NCBI RefSeq assembly: GCF_003008615.1
Contig: NZ_CP027657.1
Coordinates: 3,162,001-3,226,000 of the forward strand
Direction of reading: 5' to 3'
Source: Pseudomonas mendocina
Lineage (GTDB): Bacteria > Pseudomonadota > Gammaproteobacteria > Pseudomonadales > Pseudomonadaceae
DNA length: 64,000 bases
A program made the translations under genes and the position numbers. Within the stretch, counting starts at the first letter, position 1. Each line of letters opens with the position of its first letter. The notes beneath the pieces were generated by a model, which was not told where the DNA came from, ran no database searches, and saw only the letters and a list, made by a program, of their open reading frames with translations. Shown in pieces: positions 39,327 to 47,521 of this stretch.

Positions 39327-40115
39327 CTACTGTCCGAAATCCTGACGGATCGCGGCGATACGCTGTCCGGCCAGATTCAGCCAGGACAGGTCGCTGCCCA
39401 TCAGCAGCATGTCGCAGCCCATTTCGAACAGGCGTTTGGCGGTTTCACCGTCAGCCGGGAAGCACGGCACCATCACCTGGATGTTGCGGGCGTGACATTT
39501 CGCGATCAGCAGCGCCAGGCGCTCATGCACCTCGGGGTTGCCCAGGCGGTAGTCCACCGGTAGTTGGCGTGACAGTGAGTAGTCGGCCGGGCCGAAGTGC
39601 ACGGCGTCGATGCCCTCGACATCGAGAATTGCATCGATGTTGTCGAAGAACTCGTAGCTCTCGGCCATCGGCACGATCACCGTGCGCTCGTTCTCCGCCA
39701 GGGTATAGCGACCCCAGTCGAAGTTCGGCCCGGCGTAGTTCGCCGAACGTACCGAGCTGTCGCCGCCACGGCGGCCCATGGGCGGAAACTTGCTGCTGCG
39801 GATGATGCTGCGCATCTGCTCGGCGTTGTGCACCTGCGGGATGATCACGCCGCTGGCACCCATTTCCAGGGCCTTGCGGATGTCCCAGTCGAGGGTGCCG
39901 CGCACCCGTACCAGGCTGTGGATATTCGCGCATTTGGCCGCCAGGATCAGTTTCTCCATGTCGCGGTCGACGCCGAGCGAGGTGTGCTCTGCATCGATGA
40001 AGACGAAGTCCAGGCCCCAGTTGCCGGCCACTTCGATGGGCATCGAAGCGGTGCTGTAGATGTTCATGCCGAAGGTGCTGCCGCGTGCCATCAGCTGTTT
40101 CAGAGTGCTGCTCAT
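39327..40115 (-). CDS. HpcH/HpaI-type class II aldolase
   Basis: A 262-residue metal-dependent pyruvate aldolase of the HpaI/GarL family, which cleaves 4-hydroxy-2-oxo acids to pyruvate plus an aldehyde. By alignment with HpaI the catalytic histidine is H44 (in DAEH), the substrate arginine is R70 or R72, and the metal ligands are E152 (MAES) and D178 (PAD). All are present. ATG 40115 has GAGG 8 nt upstream. It starts 10 bases after the nitrilase gene and ends the operon dctQ-dctM-dctP-nitrilase-aldolase. Confidence 0.9.
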   Translation of the reverse strand: MSSTLKQLMARGSTFGMNIYSTASMPIEVAGNWGLDFVFIDAEHTSLGVDRDMEKLILAAKCANIHSLVRVRGTLDWDIRKALEMGASGVIIPQVHNAEQMRSIIRSSKFPPMGRRGGDSSVRSANYAGPNFDWGRYTLAENERTVIVPMAESYEFFDNIDAILDVEGIDAVHFGPADYSLSRQLPVDYRLGNPEVHERLALLIAKCHARNIQVMVPCFPADGETAKRLFEMGCDMLLMGSDLSWLNLAGQRIAAIRQDFGQ

Positions 40116-40125
40116 CGCGGTCACC

Positions 40126-40929
40126 TCAGATGCGGTAGGTATCGGGCAGACGATCCTTGAACGGGTGGATCTCGAACACACCGGGCTCGCGGATCAGCGA
40201 CTTGTTGCGGGCCTTCTCCAGGTCGATCTCGGCGCTGTACACGCCGTCTTCCAGGCCGGCGCGCACCAGGGTCTTGCCGGAGGGTTCGATGATGTGGCTC
40301 ATGCCGATGAACTGCATGCCGTCGTCCAGATCGTTGCGATTAGGTGCGACGAAATAAACGATGTTCTCGGCCGCGCGTACGGTGCTGAACAGATCCGGCA
40401 GCATGCGCGCCTGCTCTGGCCAGGCGGCTGGCAGCACGACGATGTCGGCACCTTCCAGGGCCAGGGTGCGTACCACTTCCGGGAAGCGGATTTCGTAGCA
40501 GATGGCCAGGCCGATACGGCCGATGTCGGTGTCGAACACCGGTGGCGTCCAGTCGTCCGGGGTGTCGGTGAAGCGGTCGCCGATCATGAACGGCAGGTGG
40601 CGCTTGCGGTGCAGGCCGACGATACCCTGCGGGCCAATCAGTGCGGCGGTGTTGAACACGGTTTCCGGGTTGCGTTCATAGAAGCCGACAACGATGTAAG
40701 CACCGGTCTGCGCGCTCACCGCCAGCAGTGGTGCCAGGGCGTCGAGTTCGATGGCGCCCTGTTCCAGATCTTCGCGGCTATTGAACGAGCCGCCGGTCAG
40801 CAGGCATTCGGGGAAGGCGATCAGACGCGAACCTTCGGAGGCGGCCTGGCGCGATACCTCGGCGACCTTGGCGATGGTTTCAAGAGGGTTGCCCGCTACG
40901 GGATGGATCTGCGCAACCGAAATCTTCAT
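40126..40929 (-). CDS. Carbon-nitrogen hydrolase (nitrilase superfamily amidase)
   Basis: A 267-residue nitrilase-fold hydrolase with the full catalytic triad: E41 (FPE), K109 (HRKRH) and C144 (AICYE). The branch resembles aliphatic or omega-amidases and carbamoylases, which release ammonia from an amide, rather than true nitrilases; the substrate is not deducible. ATG 40929 follows GAGGAA; ATG 40941 is an alternative. It lies between a TRAP receptor gene and the aldolase, suggesting hydrolysis of an imported amide before aldol cleavage. Confidence 0.9.
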   Translation of the reverse strand: MKISVAQIHPVAGNPLETIAKVAEVSRQAASEGSRLIAFPECLLTGGSFNSREDLEQGAIELDALAPLLAVSAQTGAYIVVGFYERNPETVFNTAALIGPQGIVGLHRKRHLPFMIGDRFTDTPDDWTPPVFDTDIGRIGLAICYEIRFPEVVRTLALEGADIVVLPAAWPEQARMLPDLFSTVRAAENIVYFVAPNRNDLDDGMQFIGMSHIIEPSGKTLVRAGLEDGVYSAEIDLEKARNKSLIREPGVFEIHPFKDRLPDTYRI

Positions 40930-40952
40930 GGTGTTCCTCATTCACTGGCGTC

Positions 40953-40972
40953 GTGCGCCCGACGGGGCGCAC
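40953..40972 (-). other. Hairpin between dctP and the nitrilase gene
   Basis: GTGCGCCC-GACG-GGGCGCAC is a perfect 8-bp stem in the 89-base gap between the receptor stop and the amidase start. Hairpins after solute-receptor genes often protect the upstream message or attenuate read-through, giving more receptor than enzymes. A second weaker hairpin (TAATGAG/CTCATTA) lies next to the dctP stop. Confidence 0.5.
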
Positions 40973-41018
40973 CGTTATACGTTCAGCCAGGCGCTCGTAA
41001 TGAGCCCCGGCTGACTCA

Positions 41019-42014
41019 TTACTGTTGTACGTCCATCGCCTCGTAGACTTTCTTCACCAGCTCTGGGTTGATCTGGGCTGCGTACTTGTCCACTACCGGC
41101 TTGATCTTTTCCTGGATGCGCGCGATTTCTGCGTCAGGCAGCGAGTTGACCTTCATGCCCGAGGCTTCCAGTTCGGCGATGGCCTTGCTGTCGGCTTCGC
41201 GGGAGATACGGCGTTGCTCCAGGCGCACTTCCATGGCGACGTCGGTCAGCAGCTTCTTCTCGTCGTCGTTGAGCTTGTCCCAGAAGCCCTTGCCGATCAG
41301 CACGATCTGCGGGTTGTAGTTGTGGTGGGTCAGGCTCAGGTACTTCTGCACTTCGTTGAACTTGGAGGCGAGGATCAGCGCAGCCGGGTTTTCCTGGCCG
41401 TCGACAGTGCCGGTCTCCAGGGCGGTATGCACCTCGGTGAAGGGCAGTGGGGTCGGGTTGGCACCAAGGGCCGACCAGACATCGAGGAACAACGGCGACT
41501 GCTGCGCCCGAACCTTGAGCCCGGCGATGTCTTCCATCTTCTCTACCGGGCGTTTGTTGTTGGTCAGATTGCGTACCCCCAGCTCCCAGAACGCCAGGCC
41601 GACCAGGTCGTGTTGCGGCAGTTGGTCGGTGAGCATCTTGCCGACTTCGCCGTCGAGCATGGCGTCGACCTTGGCGGTGTCGGTGTAGAGGAACGGGAAG
41701 TCGAGGATGCCGAAGTCGGTGATGTGGTTGAGCATCAGGCCGGCGTTCCAGGTCATCATCTCGACCACGCCGCCCTGCAGTGAAGAGAGCACCTGCACAT
41801 CACCGCCGAGCACGCCGTTGGGGAAGGTGCGTACCTTGATCTTGCCGCCGCTGCGTTCGGCAACCTTCTCGGCGAACAGCTCCATGCCGATGGCGGGCGG
41901 TGTGCCCTTGGGGCTGGTGGCGGCGAACTTGATGGTGCGCGCGTTGTACTCGGCGGCGAAGGTCATGCTGCTGGCCAGCAGCAGGGTAGCGAGGAGCGTC
42001 AGTTGCTTTTTCAT
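41019..42014 (-). CDS. TRAP transporter solute-binding protein (DctP family), cluster 1
   Basis: A 331-residue periplasmic receptor. Signal peptide at about 1-20, ending TFAAE. The DctP fold carries the family arginine in LKVRAQQS, which should bind the substrate carboxylate, and the hinge motif PTPLPFTEVHTALETG. Such proteins capture a mono- or dicarboxylate for sodium-driven import by DctQM. ATG 42014 has a purine-rich leader. It is third in dctQ-dctM-dctP, an order different from cluster 2. Confidence 0.93.
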   Translation of the reverse strand: MKKQLTLLATLLLASSMTFAAEYNARTIKFAATSPKGTPPAIGMELFAEKVAERSGGKIKVRTFPNGVLGGDVQVLSSLQGGVVEMMTWNAGLMLNHITDFGILDFPFLYTDTAKVDAMLDGEVGKMLTDQLPQHDLVGLAFWELGVRNLTNNKRPVEKMEDIAGLKVRAQQSPLFLDVWSALGANPTPLPFTEVHTALETGTVDGQENPAALILASKFNEVQKYLSLTHHNYNPQIVLIGKGFWDKLNDDEKKLLTDVAMEVRLEQRRISREADSKAIAELEASGMKVNSLPDAEIARIQEKIKPVVDKYAAQINPELVKKVYEAMDVQQ

Positions 42015-42054
42015 GGTGGAGCCCTTCTTGTTGGCTGTTGTTATTCGGTGAGCG

Positions 42055-43338
42055 TTATTTGGCGAACCATTGCGCCGGGACGGTGACCAGTTCGGGGAAG
42101 GCCACCAGCAGGAACAGCACGATGATTTCGGCGATCAGGAACGGGAACGTGCCCTTGAGCAGCGCTTCGTAGCGCATTCGCCCGATGCCGCAGACCACGT
42201 TGAGTACGGTGCCCACAGGCGGGGTGATCAGGCCGATCGAGCAATTGATCATGAACAGCACGCCGAAATAGATCGGATCGATGTCGGCGGCGGTGACCAC
42301 GGGCACCAGGATCGGCGCGAGCAGCAGCACGGTCGGGGTCAGATCCATGACCATGGAGATCGCCAGGATCAGCAGCATCAGCACCAGGATCAGCAGCTTC
42401 GGGTTGTCCATCACCGGCTGGATCAGGTCGATGATCTGCCCGGGAATATCGGCGATGGTGATCATCCAGGCCGGGATCGAGGCAGCAGCCACGAGAAACA
42501 TCACCGCGGCGGTGGTCTTGCCGGCGTTGAGCAGCACCTCGTTGAGCTTCTTCAAATCCAGCTCGCGGTAGATCAGGGTCGAGACCAGCAGCGCGTAGAC
42601 GCTGGCCACGGCCCCGGCTTCGGTCGGGGTCACTACGCCGAAGCGCAGGCCGACGACGATGATCACCGGCAGCATCAATGCCCAGATGCTGTCGACGAAG
42701 GCTTTCAGGCGCGCCTTGCCGGAGGCCTTCGGGCTCAGCTCGACATCGGTATCGCGACGTGAGACCAGCCACCAGGCCACGCACAGCGCCACGGCGATCA
42801 TCAGACCCGGGGCGATGCCGGCGAGAAACAGCTTGGTGATCGACAGGCCGGAGGCCACGCCGAGCACCACGAAGCCGATGCTCGGCGGAATGATCGAGCC
42901 CAGCACCGAGACCGAGGCGATCAGGCCACCGGAGCGGTTCTTGTTGTAGCCGGCGATGACCATCATCGGTAGCAGCAGGGCGGTCAGTGAGGCGGCGTCA
43001 GCCAGCGCCGAGCCGGACAGGCTCGACAGCAGCACGCCGGCGAAGATCGCCACGTAGCCCAGGCCGCCACGCAGGTGGCCGACCATGGCGATGGCCAGGT
43101 TGATGATGCGTTTGGACAGTCCGCCGTTGTTCATCACTTCGCCTGCGATGATGAACAGCGGGATCGCCAGCAACGGGAAGCTGCCTGCGGAGTTGATGAT
43201 GTTCTGCGCGATGATCTGCCCATCGAACAGGCCCAGCAGCCACATCAGCGCCACGCCGCAGAGGATCAGCGCATAGGCGATGGGGGTGCCGATGAGGATG
43301 GCGGCCATCAGCACGCCAACGAAGACGGTGAGGGCCAT
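42055..43338 (-). CDS. TRAP transporter large permease (DctM), cluster 1
   Basis: A 427-residue inner-membrane protein with about 11-12 helices, the sodium-coupled transport subunit of a TRAP system. Typical segments are PLLAIPLFIIAGEVMNNGG, GSALADAASL and SIIPPSIGFV. Its ATG overlaps the dctQ stop (TAATG), so both are coupled. The dctP start lies 40 bases downstream. Confidence 0.94.
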   Translation of the reverse strand: MALTVFVGVLMAAILIGTPIAYALILCGVALMWLLGLFDGQIIAQNIINSAGSFPLLAIPLFIIAGEVMNNGGLSKRIINLAIAMVGHLRGGLGYVAIFAGVLLSSLSGSALADAASLTALLLPMMVIAGYNKNRSGGLIASVSVLGSIIPPSIGFVVLGVASGLSITKLFLAGIAPGLMIAVALCVAWWLVSRRDTDVELSPKASGKARLKAFVDSIWALMLPVIIVVGLRFGVVTPTEAGAVASVYALLVSTLIYRELDLKKLNEVLLNAGKTTAAVMFLVAAASIPAWMITIADIPGQIIDLIQPVMDNPKLLILVLMLLILAISMVMDLTPTVLLLAPILVPVVTAADIDPIYFGVLFMINCSIGLITPPVGTVLNVVCGIGRMRYEALLKGTFPFLIAEIIVLFLLVAFPELVTVPAQWFAK

Positions 43339-43877
43339 TACTTGAGTACCCCGGTTTCTTGAGTAGGAGCCAGCGGTGCTGGGCTGTCACTGATCTGCTG
43401 GGTATAGGTGCCGGCCGGCTTGCGCAGGCTGTTCAGCAATTGCGCGGTGATCAGGCCGAAGCTGAATACCGAGAACACCAGCCCGGCACCGTAGAACAGC
43501 GCCATGGACACGCCGGTCGACGGTGCCCCGACATGCAGGTTGATCAGCGTCTGCTTCCAGCTGCCCTGTAGGAACAGCCAGGTGACGTAGAGCATCAGCA
43601 CCTGGCTGAGCACCAGCATGCCCTTGGCGACCTTGGGCGACACACGGCTGGTCAGCATGTCGACGCCGATATGGCCGTTTTCATGCAGCATCAGCTGTGC
43701 ACCAGCGAATACCAGCCAGACGAACGCCAGGCGGGAGATTTCTTCACTGAAGAACAGGCCCGAGTTGAAGCCGTAGCGCAGTACCACATTGAGAAAGATC
43801 AGCACGGTGATACAGACCAGGGTGCTGCAGATCAGTACTTTCAAGGTGCTGAAATAAAGGTTGAGGATGGTTTTCAC
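43338..43877 (-). CDS. TRAP transporter small permease (DctQ), cluster 1
   Basis: A 179-residue, four-helix membrane subunit that partners DctM and docks the receptor. It shows FSEEISRLAFVWLVFAGA, the conserved family EE...R pattern of the second helix. A hydrophilic C-terminal tail (about 155-179) is rich in Ser/Pro/Thr. First gene of the cluster 1 operon. The long gap upstream holds two candidate operators. Confidence 0.92.
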   Translation of the reverse strand: MKTILNLYFSTLKVLICSTLVCITVLIFLNVVLRYGFNSGLFFSEEISRLAFVWLVFAGAQLMLHENGHIGVDMLTSRVSPKVAKGMLVLSQVLMLYVTWLFLQGSWKQTLINLHVGAPSTGVSMALFYGAGLVFSVFSFGLITAQLLNSLRKPAGTYTQQISDSPAPLAPTQETGVLK

Positions 43878-44018
43878 GGTGTTCTCTCCAGCGGAAAGGC
43901 AGTCGAGAGAAATAAGGAAGTTGCGTTCTTGTTGTCTTGCGAACTTGTGAAAGTTCGTGATCGGGCCTCTTCGGCCGAGTGGGCGTCATTGGGCATGTGT
44001 CACCTTTATTCTTATTGG

Positions 44019-44036
44019 TCATACGTTGTCGTATGA
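44019..44036. promoter_or_regulatory. Candidate operator palindrome upstream of TRAP cluster 1
   Basis: TCATACG-TTGT-CGTATGA is a perfect 7+7 inverted repeat about 145-160 bases before dctQ. The form fits GntR/FadR-type or similar dimeric regulators, but no such gene is in the window. Confidence 0.45.
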
Positions 44037-44091
44037 GGTGTGACGATTTTTTTCTGAATGCGCGATGCTGTCACGCAGAGTCGGATTCAAT

Positions 44092-44114
44092 GTTTTTATT
44101 AGGCTGATAAAAGC
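44092..44114. promoter_or_regulatory. LysR-type box upstream of TRAP cluster 1
   Basis: GTTTTT, 11 bases, AAAAGC. The arms and the T-N11-A spacing match the box at 48244-48266 beside the lysR gene (GTTTTT, 11 bases, AAAAAC), with one base different in the arms. It lies about 215 bases before dctQ of cluster 1 and suggests that the one LysR regulator controls both operons. Confidence 0.5.
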
Positions 44115-44439
44115 CGGAGGGCGCAGTGGGTGTGCACGTTTATTGTGCGTGCGCAGCAATAGCCAACCTGGCTTTCAGGTTCGCTGATGCCAGTGTTGGC
44201 AGGACTTTGAGAGGGATTCAGGCAGGCGTGCGCAAGGGCGCAATGCCGCGCCAGTAGAATGTTCGCGGCAGCGTTTTGGCGTCACCCAGAATAGTGTCCG
44301 AGTGACGGGAGAGCAAAAGTCCTTTTGCATGGTGAAATTCTTGGTGGGGTATTCTGGGGTAGCGAGTATTTCCGTTGGATCGTGTTTTTTTTTGTTTGTG
44401 ATAGTTGCTTTATTTAAATTTTTTGTGGTCTTTGGCGCC

Positions 44440-45720
44440 TCAGGCGAACTGCGGTAGCCACAGTGCCAATTGCGGGAAACATATAAGTAGAGTGATAAGT
44501 AGCAAGAGCGCGAAGCAGAAGGGCAGTGCGCCGTACACCACATCCATGAAGTTGCCTTTGCCACGAATGCTCTGTACCACGAACAGGTTCATGCCGAAGG
44601 GCGGCGTTATCTGCCCCATTTCACAGAGCACGATCAGAATCACGCCGAACCACAATGGGTCGAAGCCCAGTGCGACGATCACCGGCACCACCAGTGGTGC
44701 GGTGGTGATCAGCATTGCCAGGGTGTCCATGAAACAGCCAAGCACGATGTAGAAGAGGATGATCGCCAGCAGCGTGGCCATCGGTGATAGCTGCAGGTCG
44801 GTGACGAAGGTGACCAGCGACGAGGTCAGCCCGATGGCTGACAGCACGAAGTTGAGGAAGAACGCCGCCAGGGTGATGAAGATGATCATGCCGCTGGTAC
44901 GCATGGTCGATTCGAACGCCTGGCCCAGCGTCTGCCAGGTGAAGGCGCGGCGCCACAGGCCCAGTCCGAAGGCGGCGAGCACGCCCAGCGCGGCGGACTC
45001 ACTGGCAGTGGCGAAGCCGCTGTAGATGGCGCCGACCACCAGTACGAAAATCGCCAGCGGTGGTAGCAGATCCGGTATGCAGGCCAGGCGCTCGGCCCAG
45101 CTGGCGCGCTGACGATGGCCGCCCAGTTCGGGGCGGATCAGGCAGGCCAGCACGATCATCGCCACGAACATGAAGCACAGCAGGATGCCGGGAATGGTTG
45201 CCGCGAGGTACAGCTTGGGCACTGACAGGTTGGCGATCAGGGCGAACAGGATCATGTTGATCGACGGTGGAATCAGAATGCCCAGAGTGCCGCCGGCGGC
45301 GATGGAACCGAGGAACAGCGGCGCCGGGTAGCCCTTGCGCTCCTGTTCCGGCAGCGCCAGGGTGGAGATGGTCGCCGCGGTGGCGACGCTGGAGCCGCTG
45401 GTGGCGGAGAACAGCGCCGAGGCGCCGATGTTGGAGTTCATCAGGCCGCCCGGCAGCCACGACAGCCATTTGTCCGCCGCACCGTACATGCGCCCGGCCG
45501 CACCGGAGCAGACCAGCAGTTCACCCATCAGGATGTACAGCGGAATGGCCACCAGGAGGAACTCGGCACTGGTGCTCCAGGCGATTTCACCGAGCGCGCT
45601 GGTCAGTGGCAGGGTCGAGTAGAACTCGGCCAGCGATATGCCGAGCAGGCCGACGCTGACGGCTGCCGCCACGCTGACGGCGAGCAGGCCGAGGAGTACG
45701 AGTAGTGTGAAGAGCAGCAT
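44440..45720 (-). CDS. TRAP transporter large permease (DctM), cluster 2
   Basis: A 426-residue, roughly 12-helix transport subunit. Family motifs are LLVAIPLYILMGELLVCSG, SATSGSSVATAATI and ILIPPSINMI. The start codon directly follows the dctQ stop. It is the last gene of rraA-like-dctP-dctQ-dctM. The protein is only distantly similar to the cluster 1 DctM by eye, so the two transporters are not a recent duplication. Confidence 0.94.
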   Translation of the reverse strand: MLLFTLLVLLGLLAVSVAAAVSVGLLGISLAEFYSTLPLTSALGEIAWSTSAEFLLVAIPLYILMGELLVCSGAAGRMYGAADKWLSWLPGGLMNSNIGASALFSATSGSSVATAATISTLALPEQERKGYPAPLFLGSIAAGGTLGILIPPSINMILFALIANLSVPKLYLAATIPGILLCFMFVAMIVLACLIRPELGGHRQRASWAERLACIPDLLPPLAIFVLVVGAIYSGFATASESAALGVLAAFGLGLWRRAFTWQTLGQAFESTMRTSGMIIFITLAAFFLNFVLSAIGLTSSLVTFVTDLQLSPMATLLAIILFYIVLGCFMDTLAMLITTAPLVVPVIVALGFDPLWFGVILIVLCEMGQITPPFGMNLFVVQSIRGKGNFMDVVYGALPFCFALLLLITLLICFPQLALWLPQFA

Positions 45721-46314
45721 CTAGCGCGCCCCTTTGTCAGTGTCGAAACGGCTGGTAGGGACTTCCTCACGGATTTCCTCTTCCACCGAGTGGATGCCGA
45801 TCAGTGCATTGACCGCCGCCAGACGCTGCTGGCGTATCTGTGCCAGGCTGCTCCAGCCCAGCATCACGATGGTCACGGCGAAGAACAGGTAGCCGGCGAA
45901 CCACAGCGACTGTGGTATCCACAGCGGTACCTGCAGCGGCGTGGTGGATACGGAGCGGTAATGAATCGAATCCATCAGCACCTGGCTGCTGTGCCAGAGT
46001 AGGGCGCCGACGAACACCGCCATGCCGAGCAGGGCCAGCAGATCGAGGCCGACCCTGGGCTTGAGCGGCAGGCGCGAGTAGAGGATGTCGACGCGGATGT
46101 GCGAGCGCTTGAGCAGGGCAATGGGGAACGCCCAACTGCTGACGATGGCCAGCACGTAACCGGCGATCTCGTCGGCGCCCCCCATGGAGATGCCGAACAG
46201 CTTGCGCAGGATCAGGTCGAGGCTGATCAGAAAGGCGCAGGCCAGCAGGGTGATACCGCCGATCCAGGCGCTGGCGCGAGCGATCAGGTGAATGGGCGTT
46301 AACTGCTTGTGCAT
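45721..46314 (-). CDS. TRAP transporter small permease (DctQ), cluster 2
   Basis: A 197-residue, four-helix subunit. Helices are at about 12-32, 48-66 (GGADEIAGYVLAIVSSWAF), 88-108 and 130-150, with a charged C-terminal extension of about 40 residues (EEEIREEVPTSRFDTDKGAR) beyond the usual DctQ length. ATG 46314 follows GGGGGA; the frame continues far upstream inside dctP without a site. The stop abuts the dctM start. Confidence 0.9.
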   Translation of the reverse strand: MHKQLTPIHLIARASAWIGGITLLACAFLISLDLILRKLFGISMGGADEIAGYVLAIVSSWAFPIALLKRSHIRVDILYSRLPLKPRVGLDLLALLGMAVFVGALLWHSSQVLMDSIHYRSVSTTPLQVPLWIPQSLWFAGYLFFAVTIVMLGWSSLAQIRQQRLAAVNALIGIHSVEEEIREEVPTSRFDTDKGAR

Positions 46315-46328
46315 GGGCTTTCCCCCGT

Positions 46329-47390
46329 TCAGCTGCCGCTGGTGCTCAGATGGGTACCGATGGCCTTGCCGACCGTGGCGTTCCAGCGTTCCACGCAGTC
46401 CGTGCCGCAGCGCTTGCCCCAGGTTTCGGCGATCTTCATCACGGCCTCGTGCAGGCGTTGTCTTTCCTCTGCACTCGGTGCATTGGCCTGCATCTGTGCG
46501 GGGCGATGGATCTGACAGTCGCCGACACCGGTGTTGCAAGCCAGGGCATAGCGGTTCTCGCGCGCGGTTTCCTGCCACAGGGCGTCTTCCAGCACTTGCG
46601 CCTGCTCCAGCAGCAACTGCTGGGTCGCCTCTGGCAATTGTTTCCAGCGCTTGAGGCCGATGCCGTAGAAACCGAGCGACCAGTCCACTGGCAGGTTGTA
46701 GAGGTGGTTGGCCACTTCGTACCACTTGGCGGCATTGCCCGAGCCGATGCCGGTCACCGCGCAGTCGATGACGCCGGTCTGCATGGCGGTGACCACTTCG
46801 GCGAACGGCAGGGTAATCGGTGAAGCGCCTAGCGCGGCGACCAGATCGGCCATGTTGCGGCCGCGTACGCGCACCTTGCGTCCGCGCAGGTCGTCGAGCG
46901 CGTCGACGGCATCGCGGCAGAAGAACACCTGGGCGGTATAGGGCACGGTGGCCAGCAGCTTGACGCCGTGGCGCTCGGCCATGCGTTGCTGCAACACCGG
47001 CTTGTAGGCATCGGCAATACGCCGGGCGGTGTCGATGTCGCCGGCCATGCCGGGAAGGTCGATGCCTTCGAAGGCGGGGTCGTCACCGGCGACGAAGGCG
47101 AACACGCCCATGCCGACTTCTACTGCGCCGGAGCGCAGCAGGCGCACCATCTCCGGGCCCTTGAGGCCGGTTTCCGAGAGGCCACGCAGGCGGGCGGTGA
47201 TTCTGCCGCCGGAGCTGGCTGGCAGCGTCTGGCTCCAGAATGGTCGCTCGACCGCGCGGAAGCTGTAGTTGTGGCTGCCGCCACCGATGACATTGAGCTG
47301 AAGCGTTGAGTGCTCCTCTGCCGGGCTGCTGGCGGCGAACGCACAGGCGAGCACGGCGAGAACCACTCCGTGGAGCAACTGCAGTTTCAT
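46329..47390 (-). CDS. TRAP transporter solute-binding protein (DctP family), cluster 2
   Basis: A 353-residue periplasmic receptor with a signal peptide at about 1-25. The ligand arginine is expected in RKVRVRGRN, and SPITLPFAEVVTAMQTG matches the hinge motif. The mature protein has six cysteines, two of them in a short CNTGVGDC segment and two in RCGTDC near the C-terminus, unusual for DctP and suggestive of disulfides. ATG 47390 follows AAGGA by 6 nt; the frame runs on to 47738 inside the next gene without support. First transporter gene of cluster 2, 131 bases after the RraA-like gene. Confidence 0.93.
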   Translation of the reverse strand: MKLQLLHGVVLAVLACAFAASSPAEEHSTLQLNVIGGGSHNYSFRAVERPFWSQTLPASSGGRITARLRGLSETGLKGPEMVRLLRSGAVEVGMGVFAFVAGDDPAFEGIDLPGMAGDIDTARRIADAYKPVLQQRMAERHGVKLLATVPYTAQVFFCRDAVDALDDLRGRKVRVRGRNMADLVAALGASPITLPFAEVVTAMQTGVIDCAVTGIGSGNAAKWYEVANHLYNLPVDWSLGFYGIGLKRWKQLPEATQQLLLEQAQVLEDALWQETARENRYALACNTGVGDCQIHRPAQMQANAPSAEERQRLHEAVMKIAETWGKRCGTDCVERWNATVGKAIGTHLSTSGS

Positions 47391-47521
47391 GGTAGTCCTT
47401 TTGTTATTTTTGGAGCTACGAGGCAGAAACCTGACGATGTCCTTGGCCAGTATTGTTTTCGTGTCGCCTGGCCTGGCAGGTGTTGCGGCGCCAGTGGCGC
47501 GGTATTCGTGTTGCGCGAGTG

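Larger units (their letters stand above)
43878..44439. other. Long AT-rich intergenic region between the two TRAP operons
   Basis: About 560 bases without a credible gene. The part from about 44330 to 44440 is markedly AT-rich for this genome, with runs of T and TTTAAATTTTTT. It holds an 18-bp palindrome (44019-44036) and a LysR-type box (44092-44114), so it is the promoter region of the cluster 1 operon. No terminator for the preceding dctM gene was recognised. Confidence 0.6.

Noticed and set aside
43744..44022. Possible small gene upstream of and overlapping dctQ of cluster 1
   Set aside because: It starts inside the candidate operator palindrome, overlaps most of the dctQ N-terminus and has no family features.
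44380..44440. Terminator for dctM cluster 2 in the T-rich stretch
   Set aside because: The T runs are on the plus strand, while the gene is on the minus strand, and there is no GC-rich stem.
44175..44564. A 129-residue open frame in the AT-rich gap and the end of dctM cluster 2
   Set aside because: No ribosome site, biased composition, and overlap with the well-supported dctM gene.
47400..47521. Sigma-54 promoter before the cluster 2 dctP gene
   Set aside because: A TGGCAGGTGTTGC stretch looks similar, but it lies on the plus strand and the GG-to-GC spacing is two bases short of the required 10 intervening bases.
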